A stretch of DNA of 9,020 nt from CAYPOY01 sp964412395 (GCA_964412395.1 CAYPOY010000217.1:1-9020); one strand, 5' to 3'; positions 1 through 6,728 are shown, numbered from the stretch's first letter. Notes: a model not told the origin generated them from the letters alone. Numbers and translations are program-made.

Positions 1-59
1 TGGAGGTTGAAGGCTGGTTGACTGACAAATTTAACACTTGACCCAGAGTACAGACTCTA

Positions 60-139
60 GGACGCAGTTGAACGCAGAAAACGCAGATTTTTATTGATTT
101 TCAGTGCAGATCAGCGTGAATCTGCGTGAATCTGCGTCC
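60..139. repeat. Phased inverted repeat of ACGCAG/CTGCGT units
   Basis: The left half holds three ACGCAG units at 62-67, 72-77 and 81-86. The right half holds the complementary CTGCGT at 122-127 and 132-137, plus a one-mismatch copy (CAGCGT) at 112-117. The halves are symmetric about position 99-100. The outermost arms, GGACGCAG at 60-67 and CTGCGTCC at 132-139, are perfect complements, and units recur about every 10 bases, close to one helical turn. The AT-rich centre is the loop. It resembles short intergenic repeats seen in many copies in several environmental bacterial genomes (general knowledge, not checked). It sits just before the glcD start, so it could be a mobile or dispersed palindrome, a transcript hairpin or a protein-binding site. 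Bases 1-59 hold no gene that I can support. Confidence 0.75.
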
Positions 140-170
140 GAATGTTAAATCTGTCGGCCAATCAGGGTTG

Positions 171-176
171 AAGGAG
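171..176 (+). promoter_or_regulatory. Ribosome binding site deciding the glcD start
   Basis: AAGGAG lies six bases before the ATG at 183. The reading frame is open further upstream to a GTG at 126, but that GTG has no such site and falls inside the inverted repeat. The ATG at 183 is therefore preferred. Confidence 0.75.
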
Positions 177-182
177 AGAGCG

Positions 183-1565
183 ATGCTTGATCAGAACATC
201 ATTGACGAACTGAAATCCATCGTCGGCGAGCGGCACGTGCTGACCTCGCCGGAGGATCTGGTGGCCTACTCCTACGACGCCACGTTCACCTCCGCCAGGC
301 CCAACCTGGTCGTGCTGCCGGATAGCACACAAGAGGTCTCGGAGGTGCTCAAGGTGGCTAATCGAGAACTGATTCCCGTGGTGCCTCGTGGAATGGGGAC
401 CGGCCTGGCAGCGGGCTCGATCCCTTTCGGTGGGGGGATAGTGCTGCCCCTCACCCGCATGGATCGTTTGCTAGAGTTCGATCACGATAACATGATGGTC
501 ACGGCCGAGGCGGGGATCATCACCTCGGAGTTGGCAGATGCCGTGGCCCGAGAGGGCTACTTCTATCCGCCGGACCCCACCAGCGACCACTACTCCACTC
601 TCGGCGGCAACGTAGCCTGCGACGCCGGCGGCGCACACTGTCTCAAGTACGGCATCACCGGACGTTACGTGATGGCCCTGGAGGTGGTGTTGGCCGATGG
701 ACGGGTCATGCGCGTGGGCGGCAAAGCGACCAAGAACGTCACCGGCTACGACCTGGTGCGCTTGTTGGTCGGTTCCGAGGGCACACTGGCCGTCATCACC
801 GAGGTGACGGTCAGGTTCATCGCTGCACCCGAGACTGAACGCATAGCCCAAGCGATTTTCCCCAAATTGACCGATGCCGGCCGGGCCATCAACGCCGTGC
901 TGGCCAGCGGCGCCAATCCTTCCATGGTAGAGATCATGGACGAGACAGCCATCAAGAGCGTGGAGGAGTATCTCCACATAGGACTGCCCCTCGACGTCGA
1001 GGCTATCCTGCTCATCCAAACCGACGGCGATGAAGCGGACGCGGTGCGGGGCATTGAAACAGCCGCCGAGATTTGTCGCCAGAACGGGGCCTGCGAAGTG
1101 CACGTGGCCGCCATGCCGGAGGAGGGTAAGGAGATGTGGAAAGCGCGGAGTTCCATATCCGGGTCCCTGGGGCGCATCCGGCCCAACAAACTGGGCGAAG
1201 ATGTCACCGTGCCCCACAGCGCCGTGCCGGAGATGATCGCCAGGATCAAAGAGATCGCGGCCAAATGGGACTTGCCCATCGTCATCTTCGGTCACGCTGG
1301 CGACGGCAACCTGCACCCCAATATCCTCTTTGATAAGCGCGACGAGGAAGAATGTAAACGGGTGGAGTCAGCGGTGGGTGATCTTTTCCGCGCGGCGGTC
1401 GAGGTGGGCGGCTCCCTCTCCGGCGAGCATGGGGTCGGGGTACTCAAACGCCCTTATCTGGAAATGGCCATGGGATCGGTGGCCGTCGAGATGCAAGAGC
1501 GCATCAAACAGGCATGGGATCCGAACAACACACTAAATCCAGGCAAGATCTTCCCGCCGACTTGA
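183..1565 (+). CDS. glcD: FAD-linked 2-hydroxyacid oxidase/dehydrogenase, GlcD family
   Basis: This 460-residue flavoprotein of the vanillyl-alcohol-oxidase fold oxidises a 2-hydroxyacid (glycolate, D-lactate or similar) to the 2-oxoacid, passing electrons to FAD. The N-terminal FAD-binding domain shows PRGMGTGLAAG (68-78), GGNVACDAGG (141-150) and GSEGTLAVITEV (about 198-208). The C-terminal substrate domain has HAGDGNLHP with His371 and His378, then the GEHGVG motif with Glu415 and His416; these are the likely metal and catalytic positions in this family. The protein ends in the usual DPNNTLNPGKIF, so it looks intact. E. coli GlcD is slightly longer at 499 residues. No glcE or glcF partner is visible, so D-lactate dehydrogenase or D-2-hydroxyglutarate dehydrogenase are equally possible and the symbol denotes the family only. 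The ATG at 183 is chosen for its AAGGAG site. It leads the plus-strand gene block. Confidence 0.88.
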   Translation: MLDQNIIDELKSIVGERHVLTSPEDLVAYSYDATFTSARPNLVVLPDSTQEVSEVLKVANRELIPVVPRGMGTGLAAGSIPFGGGIVLPLTRMDRLLEFDHDNMMVTAEAGIITSELADAVAREGYFYPPDPTSDHYSTLGGNVACDAGGAHCLKYGITGRYVMALEVVLADGRVMRVGGKATKNVTGYDLVRLLVGSEGTLAVITEVTVRFIAAPETERIAQAIFPKLTDAGRAINAVLASGANPSMVEIMDETAIKSVEEYLHIGLPLDVEAILLIQTDGDEADAVRGIETAAEICRQNGACEVHVAAMPEEGKEMWKARSSISGSLGRIRPNKLGEDVTVPHSAVPEMIARIKEIAAKWDLPIVIFGHAGDGNLHPNILFDKRDEEECKRVESAVGDLFRAAVEVGGSLSGEHGVGVLKRPYLEMAMGSVAVEMQERIKQAWDPNNTLNPGKIFPPT

Positions 1566-1651
1566 TCCTTGCATATTACATTAACTGCTCCGACCGGCGC
1601 GACCCGGTGCAGTGGGAGAAGGTGGAGCAGATGGTGGGGGAGATATTCTAG
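1566..1651 (+). pseudogene. Coding-like orphan tail, possible gene remnant
   Basis: Directly after the glcD stop, the +2 frame reads through about 29 codons of protein-like sequence (ILAYYINCSDRRDP, then VQWEKVEQMVGEIF) to a TAG at 1649-1651. It has no good start codon or ribosome binding site. The amphipathic end with W, E, K and V spaced like a helix looks more like a protein C-terminus than random intergenic DNA. It could be the surviving 3' end of a deleted gene. I do not recognise the family, and chance is a serious alternative in an 86-base stretch. Confidence 0.3.
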
Positions 1652-1664
1652 ATAGCATTGGATC

Positions 1665-1700
1665 CAGGAGGCACCTTGAGCGGCGAGAAGGTGCTGCCTG
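1665..1700 (+). promoter_or_regulatory. Stem-loop between glcD and pckG
   Basis: GCACCTT (1671-1677) pairs perfectly with AAGGTGC (1688-1694) around a 10-base loop. Outside this, CAGG (1665-1668) pairs with CCTG (1697-1700) across a two-by-two internal loop. No T-run follows, so it is not a textbook intrinsic terminator. An AGGAGG at 1666-1671 lies in the left arm, followed four bases later by TTG opening a nine-codon frame that ends in TGA at 1706-1708. It may be an attenuator, an mRNA processing or stability element, or a sequestered ribosome site. Function is inferred and only the pairing is seen. Confidence 0.4.
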
Positions 1701-1768
1701 AGCCCTGAACGCTGAATCGGGTAGACAATGGATCTACAAGATACCATAGTAGATAAAGGAGAAAAAGC

Positions 1769-3739
1769 ATGTTAGAACTGAAAAAAGGCATTGATATCCT
1801 CGCTGAAATCGGTGGGATCAATACTCTGGATGAAGCGAAAGCTCTGCTCGAGGTCAGGTGCGACCAGGAGAATGTGGCAAAACTGAGCAGGATAACCAAT
1901 GAAGAGGCACTTCTGAAAATCGCCAACGCGATTTCGATGACTGATCCTGACATGGTTTTTGTGAACACCGGATCAGATGCGGATGTTCAAAAGGTCAGGG
2001 AAATGAGTCTCGAAAAAGGCGAAGAGCAGCCCTTGGCTATGAAAGACCATACGATTCACTTCGACCTGGCCCAGGAACAGGCGCGGATCATTGACAGGAC
2101 ATTCTACATCGTGAATGAGGGCGAAAAAGTCAGTGTGCTGGCGAAGGAAATCCTCAGGGGTGAAGCGCACGAGTACATCAAAACCTACATGACCGGCATT
2201 GCGAAGGGGATGACGTTGCTTGTTGGTTTCTTCAGCAGAGGACCCATTGGCGCTCCGGCTGCAATTCCGGCCCTGGAAATCACGACGTCAACTTACGTCA
2301 TGCACTCGGCGAACATCCTGTACAGACACGTCTATGACCGGTTCGACGAAGAAGTGCGACGTGCGGGGCTGTTCTTCACCAACGTTCACAGCGAAGGTCC
2401 AAACAGACCGGAGGATCTGCCGAATGCCAGGGTGTTTATGGACAGAAGTTGGCTGACGACGTTCTCGATGTTCTGTACGTATGCTGGCAATACGCTGTTG
2501 CTGAAGAAAGGCAATCACCGGTTTGCGGTTGACCTGGCAACCTATTACCGCAGAGAGCAAGAACTGTCGGAGCACATGTTTATCACAGGCGTAACGGGCC
2601 CTGGTGGAAGAAAGACGTTCTGTGCTGGGTCGGCGCCTTCTGGTTGCGGGAAAACCACGACGGCTATGGTGGGCACGGACTTTATCGGCGATGACCTGGC
2701 TCAGTTGTGGATCGCCGGAGACGGGACGCTACGGGCTATCAACCCTGAGAAGGGCATCTTTGGGATCGTTCAGAACGTGAACCGCGAAGGTGATCCGTAC
2801 TTGATGAAAGCTCTGAGAGAAGAAGGCGCGGAAGTGATTTGGACAAACGTGCTGATTGACGAAAACAGAGTGCCGCACTGGGTCGGGAACGGAGAACAAC
2901 ACCCGAAAGAGGGTTTTAATTTCCAGGGCGAATGGTGGGCAGGCAAGACAGATGAAAATAGCAAGCCTATTCCACTTTCCAATCCGAATGCCCGATGTAC
3001 AGTAGATTGTAAATTCATCGGCAACTACAATGAAGTCGCAGCCGAAGACCCGCGCGGGGTGGAGGTCAAAGTAATCACGTACAGCGGGCGGGACAGCGAC
3101 ACGATGCCCCCGGTCTGGGTTGCCAAGAATCCCGATCACGGTGTTGTCATCGGGGCCTCAGTTCTCTCGGCGGCAACCGCGACGGAGGTTGGGGCCAAGG
3201 GCGTCAGGCGCCAGCCCTGGGCCAATGAGCCGTTTATCCCTGGTCCGCTTGCCGACTATATGGATGCGCAGCTTGTCTTCTTCAATTCTGACGGATTGAA
3301 GAGCAAACCCATTATGGCCGGGTTGAACTACTTCCTAACGCATGGCGCCCGTGGCGGGGAAGGGGACAATCTGCTTGGTGAGAAGCGTGATGTAAAAGTA
3401 TGGCTTGGCTGGCTTGAACTAAGAGCACACGGAGACGTCGCTGCAATTGAAACGCCAATCGGGTTTATTCCGAAGTATGAAGATCTCAAAGAGTTGTTTG
3501 CCGAGATCGGCAAAGGGTATCCGCAGGCACTCTATGACAAGCAGTTTGCATTCTACGTGGACAATATCATCGCGAGAATTGATCTGCAGGAAGAGGCTTA
3601 CGGGAAGGAAGAAAACATTCCGGCAAAGTTGTTTGAAATTTGTGAAGAACAGAGGAAGGGCCTTGAAGCGCTGAAGGCGAAGTACGGTCCGATCGTCTCG
3701 GTTGAACAGCTTATCGAGGCTGCTGGAAATAATAGGTGA
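1769..3739 (+). CDS. pckG: Phosphoenolpyruvate carboxykinase (GTP type)
   Basis: This enzyme interconverts oxaloacetate plus GTP with PEP, CO2 and GDP, for gluconeogenesis or, in reverse, anaplerosis. The 656-residue protein is longer than the roughly 600-622 of well-known GTP-type enzymes. In order it shows YAGNTLLLKK, with Lys246/247 at the likely metal/substrate lysine; EHM with His269, matching the active-site histidine; the kinase-1a loop PSGCGKT (290-296) with Cys293, Lys295 and Thr296; and kinase-2 GDD with Asp308 and Asp309. The P-loop Cys is typical of the GTP family, although SGCGKTTT differs from the common SACGKTN. An ATP-type enzyme is unlikely. AAAGGAG (1755-1761) lies seven bases before the ATG. 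The gene is notably AT-richer than both neighbours (about 45-48% G+C in sampled lines against about 70%), with more AAA and GAA codons, which suggests acquisition by transfer. The malic enzyme gene follows after 22 bases. Confidence 0.92.
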   Translation: MLELKKGIDILAEIGGINTLDEAKALLEVRCDQENVAKLSRITNEEALLKIANAISMTDPDMVFVNTGSDADVQKVREMSLEKGEEQPLAMKDHTIHFDLAQEQARIIDRTFYIVNEGEKVSVLAKEILRGEAHEYIKTYMTGIAKGMTLLVGFFSRGPIGAPAAIPALEITTSTYVMHSANILYRHVYDRFDEEVRRAGLFFTNVHSEGPNRPEDLPNARVFMDRSWLTTFSMFCTYAGNTLLLKKGNHRFAVDLATYYRREQELSEHMFITGVTGPGGRKTFCAGSAPSGCGKTTTAMVGTDFIGDDLAQLWIAGDGTLRAINPEKGIFGIVQNVNREGDPYLMKALREEGAEVIWTNVLIDENRVPHWVGNGEQHPKEGFNFQGEWWAGKTDENSKPIPLSNPNARCTVDCKFIGNYNEVAAEDPRGVEVKVITYSGRDSDTMPPVWVAKNPDHGVVIGASVLSAATATEVGAKGVRRQPWANEPFIPGPLADYMDAQLVFFNSDGLKSKPIMAGLNYFLTHGARGGEGDNLLGEKRDVKVWLGWLELRAHGDVAAIETPIGFIPKYEDLKELFAEIGKGYPQALYDKQFAFYVDNIIARIDLQEEAYGKEENIPAKLFEICEEQRKGLEALKAKYGPIVSVEQLIEAAGNNR

Positions 3740-3751
3740 TGAAGTTTACAC

Positions 3752-3757
3752 AGGAGG
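3752..3757 (+). promoter_or_regulatory. Ribosome binding site deciding the malic enzyme start
   Basis: AGGAGG lies one base before an ATG at 3759 and four bases before a second ATG at 3762. The first is too close to be used, so 3762 is the better start. A longer reading from TTG at 3702 would overlap the end of pckG and has no comparable site. Confidence 0.7.
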
Positions 3758-3761
3758 TATG

Positions 3762-5129
3762 ATGCCTACCAAACTTACCAAAGAGGAATTATTGGCCAAG
3801 GCCAGGAAACCGGCGGAAGACGCGATGCGTCTGCACCCTTTCTACCGTGGCAAGGTGCAGACCGCGCTCAAGTGCGTCGTCCGCGGTCCGGGTGACTTCG
3901 CCATCTGGTACACGCCCGGCGTGGCCGCTCCCTGCCGCGCCATCCACGAGGACGAAGAACTGGTTTACGAACACACCAACAAGGGCAACACCGTCGCCGT
4001 CGTCTCCGATGGCACGCGCGTACTGGGCCTGGGCGACATCGGTCCCCTGGCCGGGTTGCCGGTGATGGAGGGGAAGGCGTTGCTGTTCAAGTACCTGGGC
4101 GGCGTGGACGCGTTCCCCATCTGCCTGGATACCAAGGATCCTTACGCGATCATTCAGGCCGTCAAACTGATCCAGCCCTCCTTCGGCGGGATCAACCTGG
4201 AGGACATCTCGCAGCCCAAGTGCTTCCGCGTGCTCGACATGCTGCGCACCGACCCTGAGGTCAATATCCCAGTCTGGCACGACGACCAGCAGGGGACGGC
4301 CACGGTCATGCTGGCGGGGGTGATCAATGCGCTGAAGGTGGTGGACAAGCGGATAGAGGACATCAAGGTCGCGCTGATCGGCGTCGGCGCGGCCAACGTC
4401 GCCACGCTGCGCTTGCTGCTGGCCCACGGTGTCCAATTCGGCAACGTGGTCGCCTGCGATAGCAAAGGCATCCTGCATCCCGAGCGGGAGGACATCGCGC
4501 GGCGCAGGATCGAGTTCGTGGACAAATGGCGCGTCTGTCAAAACAGCAACGCCGAGGGACAGCGTGGTGGTCCCGCCGAGGCCATGCGCGGCGCCGACCT
4601 CTGTGTCGCATTCAGCAGGCCCGGCCCGGGCACGATCCTGCCGGAGTGGGTGCAGGGGATGGGCGAGGATGCGATCATTTTCCCTTGCGCCAATCCCATC
4701 CCCGAAATCTGGCCCTGGGAGGCGAAGGAAGCCGGGGCGCGCATCGTGGGCACGGGTCGCAGCGACTTCCCCAACCAGACCAACAACTCGCTGGGCTTCC
4801 CTGGCATCTTCCGGGGCGTGCTGGACGTGCGGGCCACGACCATCACCGACGAGATGGCTATCGCCGCCGCCGAGGAGCTGGCTCGTTGCGCTCTTGAGCG
4901 TGGGCTCGACGAGGACCACATCCTACCGACGATGGACAACTGGGAGGTCTTCCCCCGCGAAGCGACGGCCGTCGGCATGAAAGCGCAGGAGCAGGGTTTG
5001 GCCCGTCTGAGCATCTCCCGCGAAGAACTGCTAAGCAAGGCGAAGGCGACCATCAGTCAATCGCAGGATATGACCCGCTTCCTGATGGATAAGGGGCTCA
5101 TCCCGCCCGTGCCGGCGGAGTGGGCGTGA
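3762..5129 (+). CDS. Malic enzyme, NAD(P)-dependent
   Basis: The 455-residue protein catalyses oxidative decarboxylation of malate to pyruvate and CO2, or the reverse, with a divalent metal and NAD(P). The N-terminal malic domain has YTPGVA with the catalytic-type Tyr50, MEGKA with the catalytic-type Lys105, NLEDI with Glu147 and Asp148 (metal), and HDDQQGTA (173-180) with metal-binding Asp174/175. The NAD-binding domain begins with the dinucleotide fold GVGAAN (207-212) and continues to GRSDFPNQTNNSLGFPGIFRG. Oddities are Gln where bacterial relatives usually have His (DDQHGTA) and Asn in place of the third glycine-like position of the fold. There is no phosphotransacetylase domain as in E. 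coli MaeB, and a tail of about 50 residues follows the core. NAD versus NADP preference cannot be read. It starts 22 bases after pckG and ends 27 bases before the flavoprotein gene, consistent with one transcript. Confidence 0.92.
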   Translation: MPTKLTKEELLAKARKPAEDAMRLHPFYRGKVQTALKCVVRGPGDFAIWYTPGVAAPCRAIHEDEELVYEHTNKGNTVAVVSDGTRVLGLGDIGPLAGLPVMEGKALLFKYLGGVDAFPICLDTKDPYAIIQAVKLIQPSFGGINLEDISQPKCFRVLDMLRTDPEVNIPVWHDDQQGTATVMLAGVINALKVVDKRIEDIKVALIGVGAANVATLRLLLAHGVQFGNVVACDSKGILHPEREDIARRRIEFVDKWRVCQNSNAEGQRGGPAEAMRGADLCVAFSRPGPGTILPEWVQGMGEDAIIFPCANPIPEIWPWEAKEAGARIVGTGRSDFPNQTNNSLGFPGIFRGVLDVRATTITDEMAIAAAEELARCALERGLDEDHILPTMDNWEVFPREATAVGMKAQEQGLARLSISREELLSKAKATISQSQDMTRFLMDKGLIPPVPAEWA

Positions 5130-5140
5130 CAAGGGGCTCT

Positions 5141-5150
5141 AAAAGGAGGA
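5141..5150 (+). promoter_or_regulatory. Strong ribosome binding site for the flavoprotein
   Basis: AAAAGGAGGA is a near-complete Shine-Dalgarno sequence with about seven bases between GGAGG and the ATG at 5157. It lies in the 27-base gap after the malic enzyme stop and supports efficient translation from a shared transcript. Confidence 0.7.
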
Positions 5151-5156
5151 CAGACA

Positions 5157-6053
5157 ATGTATGATCTGATCATCATCGGCGGCGGGCCAGCAGGCATCAC
5201 CGCCGCAGCGACGGCCATCAATCAGCGGATGGAGACACTGATTATCGCAGAACGCTGGGGCGGCCAGACCACCTACGCCATGCAACTGGAGGACATGGAG
5301 GGGCGGGAGACCATCACCGGCGAGACGCTGCTGGACGCTTTTCGTCGCCAACTTGACTATCTAGGCTTTGTGCGCGATTTTGACACCGTAACCAGGGTGA
5401 TGCCCGTGGAAAAGAACTTTGCCGTGGATACCATTCGGGGCGACCGCTATGAAGGGAGGACCCTGATTATGGCGACGGGCGCTAAGCCACAGCGTCTCAA
5501 CGTCCCGGGTGAGACCCGGCTGGCTGGCTACGGCCTGAGCTACTCGGCGACCACTCACGCCGGCCTGTTCCTGGGCAAGGACGTAGCGGTAGTGGGGACA
5601 GGGCGGCGCGCCCAGTGGGCCACGGCAGATCTGGCCCGCAAGGCACACCAGGCCTACCTGCTGGCCCCGGAGCCACTGCCAGACACCCCCCTGGTGCACA
5701 GGCTCCGCCAGATGCCGAACGTCGAGATCGCAGAAAGCGCAGCGGTGAGGGAGGTATACGGCGAGCGTTTCGTCGAGGGCATTGCGGTCGCAACGCCGGA
5801 GGGCGAGGAGCGCAAGATACCGGTCAAAGGCGTGTTCGTCAAGTTGCCGCGCACCCCCAACTCCGACCTGGTGCGGGAATGGGTGGACTGCGACAGCCGC
5901 GGGCACATCATCGTGGACGTGTACTGCGCCACCAGTTGGCCAGGGGTATTCGCCGCTGGCGACGTGACCCACGTTTCGGAGCAGGCGCTGGTGCACATCG
6001 GCGAGGGGGCCAAAGCCACTATCTCGGCCTATCATTACCTGCTGATGCACTGA
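5157..6053 (+). CDS. Thioredoxin-reductase-like flavoprotein lacking CxxC
   Basis: This 298-residue protein has the two-domain layout of low-molecular-weight thioredoxin reductases (E. coli TrxB is 321). The N-terminal FAD motif is GGGPAG (8-13), a second Rossmann motif is GTGRRA (147-152), and the C-terminal FAD-contacting motif is GVFAAGD, ending at Asp269. The segment that carries the redox disulfide in true enzymes (usually CATC) reads Ser130-Ala-Thr-Thr133, so both cysteines are gone and standard thioredoxin reduction is not possible. The GTGRRA motif also departs from the usual GGGDSA, so pyridine-nucleotide use is uncertain. Possible roles are a ferredoxin- or flavodoxin-linked NAD(P) oxidoreductase, another electron-transfer partner, or a sensor flavoprotein. 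Position after malic enzyme suggests a link to its reduced cofactor, by inference only. The start is set by the strong site at 5141-5150. No transmembrane segment or signal peptide is seen. Confidence 0.82.
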   Translation: MYDLIIIGGGPAGITAAATAINQRMETLIIAERWGGQTTYAMQLEDMEGRETITGETLLDAFRRQLDYLGFVRDFDTVTRVMPVEKNFAVDTIRGDRYEGRTLIMATGAKPQRLNVPGETRLAGYGLSYSATTHAGLFLGKDVAVVGTGRRAQWATADLARKAHQAYLLAPEPLPDTPLVHRLRQMPNVEIAESAAVREVYGERFVEGIAVATPEGEERKIPVKGVFVKLPRTPNSDLVREWVDCDSRGHIIVDVYCATSWPGVFAAGDVTHVSEQALVHIGEGAKATISAYHYLLMH

Positions 6054-6139
6054 CCTCGCTGGCCGTCATCCTCACCAGGGTAGAAACCGCGCTCCACTGG
6101 GGCCGCCTGGAGATCGAGAGCCACACCGAGGGGGAGGGG

Positions 6140-6283
6140 ATGGGCACTTACGCACGCTGTGTCTGCCGCTGTTGCCGCAGAAGTAGATACAGGCGTGATC
6201 GGTTGGCTGAGGCAAAGCCTGCAGCGGTGGTGGTGGGACTCCTGCTGCCGGCTCTGCTGGGAGGCTACTGGCTGCTGACCATA
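6140..6283 (+). other. Possible small Cys-rich membrane reading frame in the convergent gap
   Basis: In the 230-base gap between the two converging gene blocks, an ATG at 6140 follows a purine-rich GAGGGGGAGGGG and opens a frame with a cysteine-rich, basic start (CVCRCCRR), then a hydrophobic stretch of about 22 residues (AAVVVGLLLPALLGGYWL and on) that would span a membrane. The frame does not stop in the gap but runs on to 6577, opposite the minus-strand membrane protein gene, where its composition is that of a shadow frame. It may be a decayed fragment or chance in GC-rich DNA. I do not recognise it, and nothing else in the gap looks coding. Confidence 0.2.
6206..6225. terminator. Weak stem-loop in the convergent gap
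   Basis: GCTGAGGC (6206-6213) pairs with GCCT (6217-6220) and CAGC (6222-6225), leaving a three-base AAA loop and one bulged G at 6221. It sits where transcripts from both strands should end, but no T-run follows on either side. At best it is a non-canonical terminator. Confidence 0.2.
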
Positions 6284-6688
6284 CTAAGGCGTGCTGAGAA
6301 CGACGGCGATAAAGGTCGCCACCAGCGCCACCAGCACGCCGGCCACGACAAAGGTGACCGCCGTCCGCTCAACCCGGTGCCGGAAGCGGCCCGTGGCCCA
6401 CAGGAAAAGCCCCACGGCCAACGATGTGCCGCTCAACACGCCCACCGTGTAGGTGAAGGCCGTGGCCATCAAGGCCGGCAAATCCACCCGCACAATCAGA
6501 CGGTCGAAGAGCGTCAGCGAGAAGCGGCTTCCCAAAAAGGCGTACCCGGTGCCGACGAGCAGCCCGACCAGGGCTAGCGCGATCCCCTGGAGCCGTCCTC
6601 GTCCCCGCTCAAGCCACATTGTGACGACTCCCAGCACGATCAACGCCAGCGCAAACGTGAGCACGACGATAGAGATAAACTCGATCAC
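6284..6688 (-). CDS. Small integral membrane protein, unknown function
   Basis: I do not recognise a family. The 134-residue product has four hydrophobic segments at about residues 3-24, 33-53, 72-98 and 108-131, separated by short basic loops (WLERGRGR and GRFRHRVER), as expected of a small inner-membrane protein. No catalytic motif, signal peptidase site or cysteine is apparent. The start is a GTG at 6688; the next Met at about residue 24 would remove the first helix. Its ribosome site is weak, with only GGGAG about 14 bases upstream. It lies 40 bases after the glycosylase stop in the same direction, so it is probably the last gene of that transcript. A TATAGT at 6718-6713, with a poor TTGAGG 19 bases upstream, is a doubtful extra promoter. 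Confidence 0.65.
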   Translation of the reverse strand: MIEFISIVVLTFALALIVLGVVTMWLERGRGRLQGIALALVGLLVGTGYAFLGSRFSLTLFDRLIVRVDLPALMATAFTYTVGVLSGTSLAVGLFLWATGRFRHRVERTAVTFVVAGVLVALVATFIAVVLSTP

Positions 6689-6728
6689 TTACTGCCTGCC
6701 AGTCTCCCGTGTACTATAAGCCGATTTC

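Noticed and set aside
44..60. Small hairpin AGAGT-ACAG-ACTCT as a terminator of an upstream gene
   Set aside because: The stem is only five base pairs with no T-run, and no upstream gene is visible.
126..182. Nineteen-residue N-terminal extension of GlcD from GTG 126
   Set aside because: It has no ribosome site, lies partly in the inverted repeat, and the ATG at 183 has AAGGAG at good spacing.
471..1316. Long minus-strand open frame opposite glcD
   Set aside because: It is a shadow of a GC-rich gene, with His/Gly/Val-rich translation and no motifs. Similar shadows opposite malic enzyme (3789-4919) and the flavoprotein (5361-6050) were dropped for the same reason.
1721..1737. GTAGA/TCTAC dyad upstream of pckG as an operator
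   Set aside because: The arms are only five bases with a seven-base loop, which is expected by chance.
3702..3761. Longer malic enzyme start at TTG 3702 or ATG 3759
   Set aside because: TTG 3702 lies within pckG with no ribosome site, and ATG 3759 is one base from AGGAGG. ATG 3762 fits best.
5615..6577. 320-codon plus-strand frame across the flavoprotein and the convergent gap
   Set aside because: Most of it overlaps the flavoprotein in another frame and the membrane protein antisense, with Arg/Gly/Pro-rich shadow composition. Only the gap portion was kept, at low confidence.
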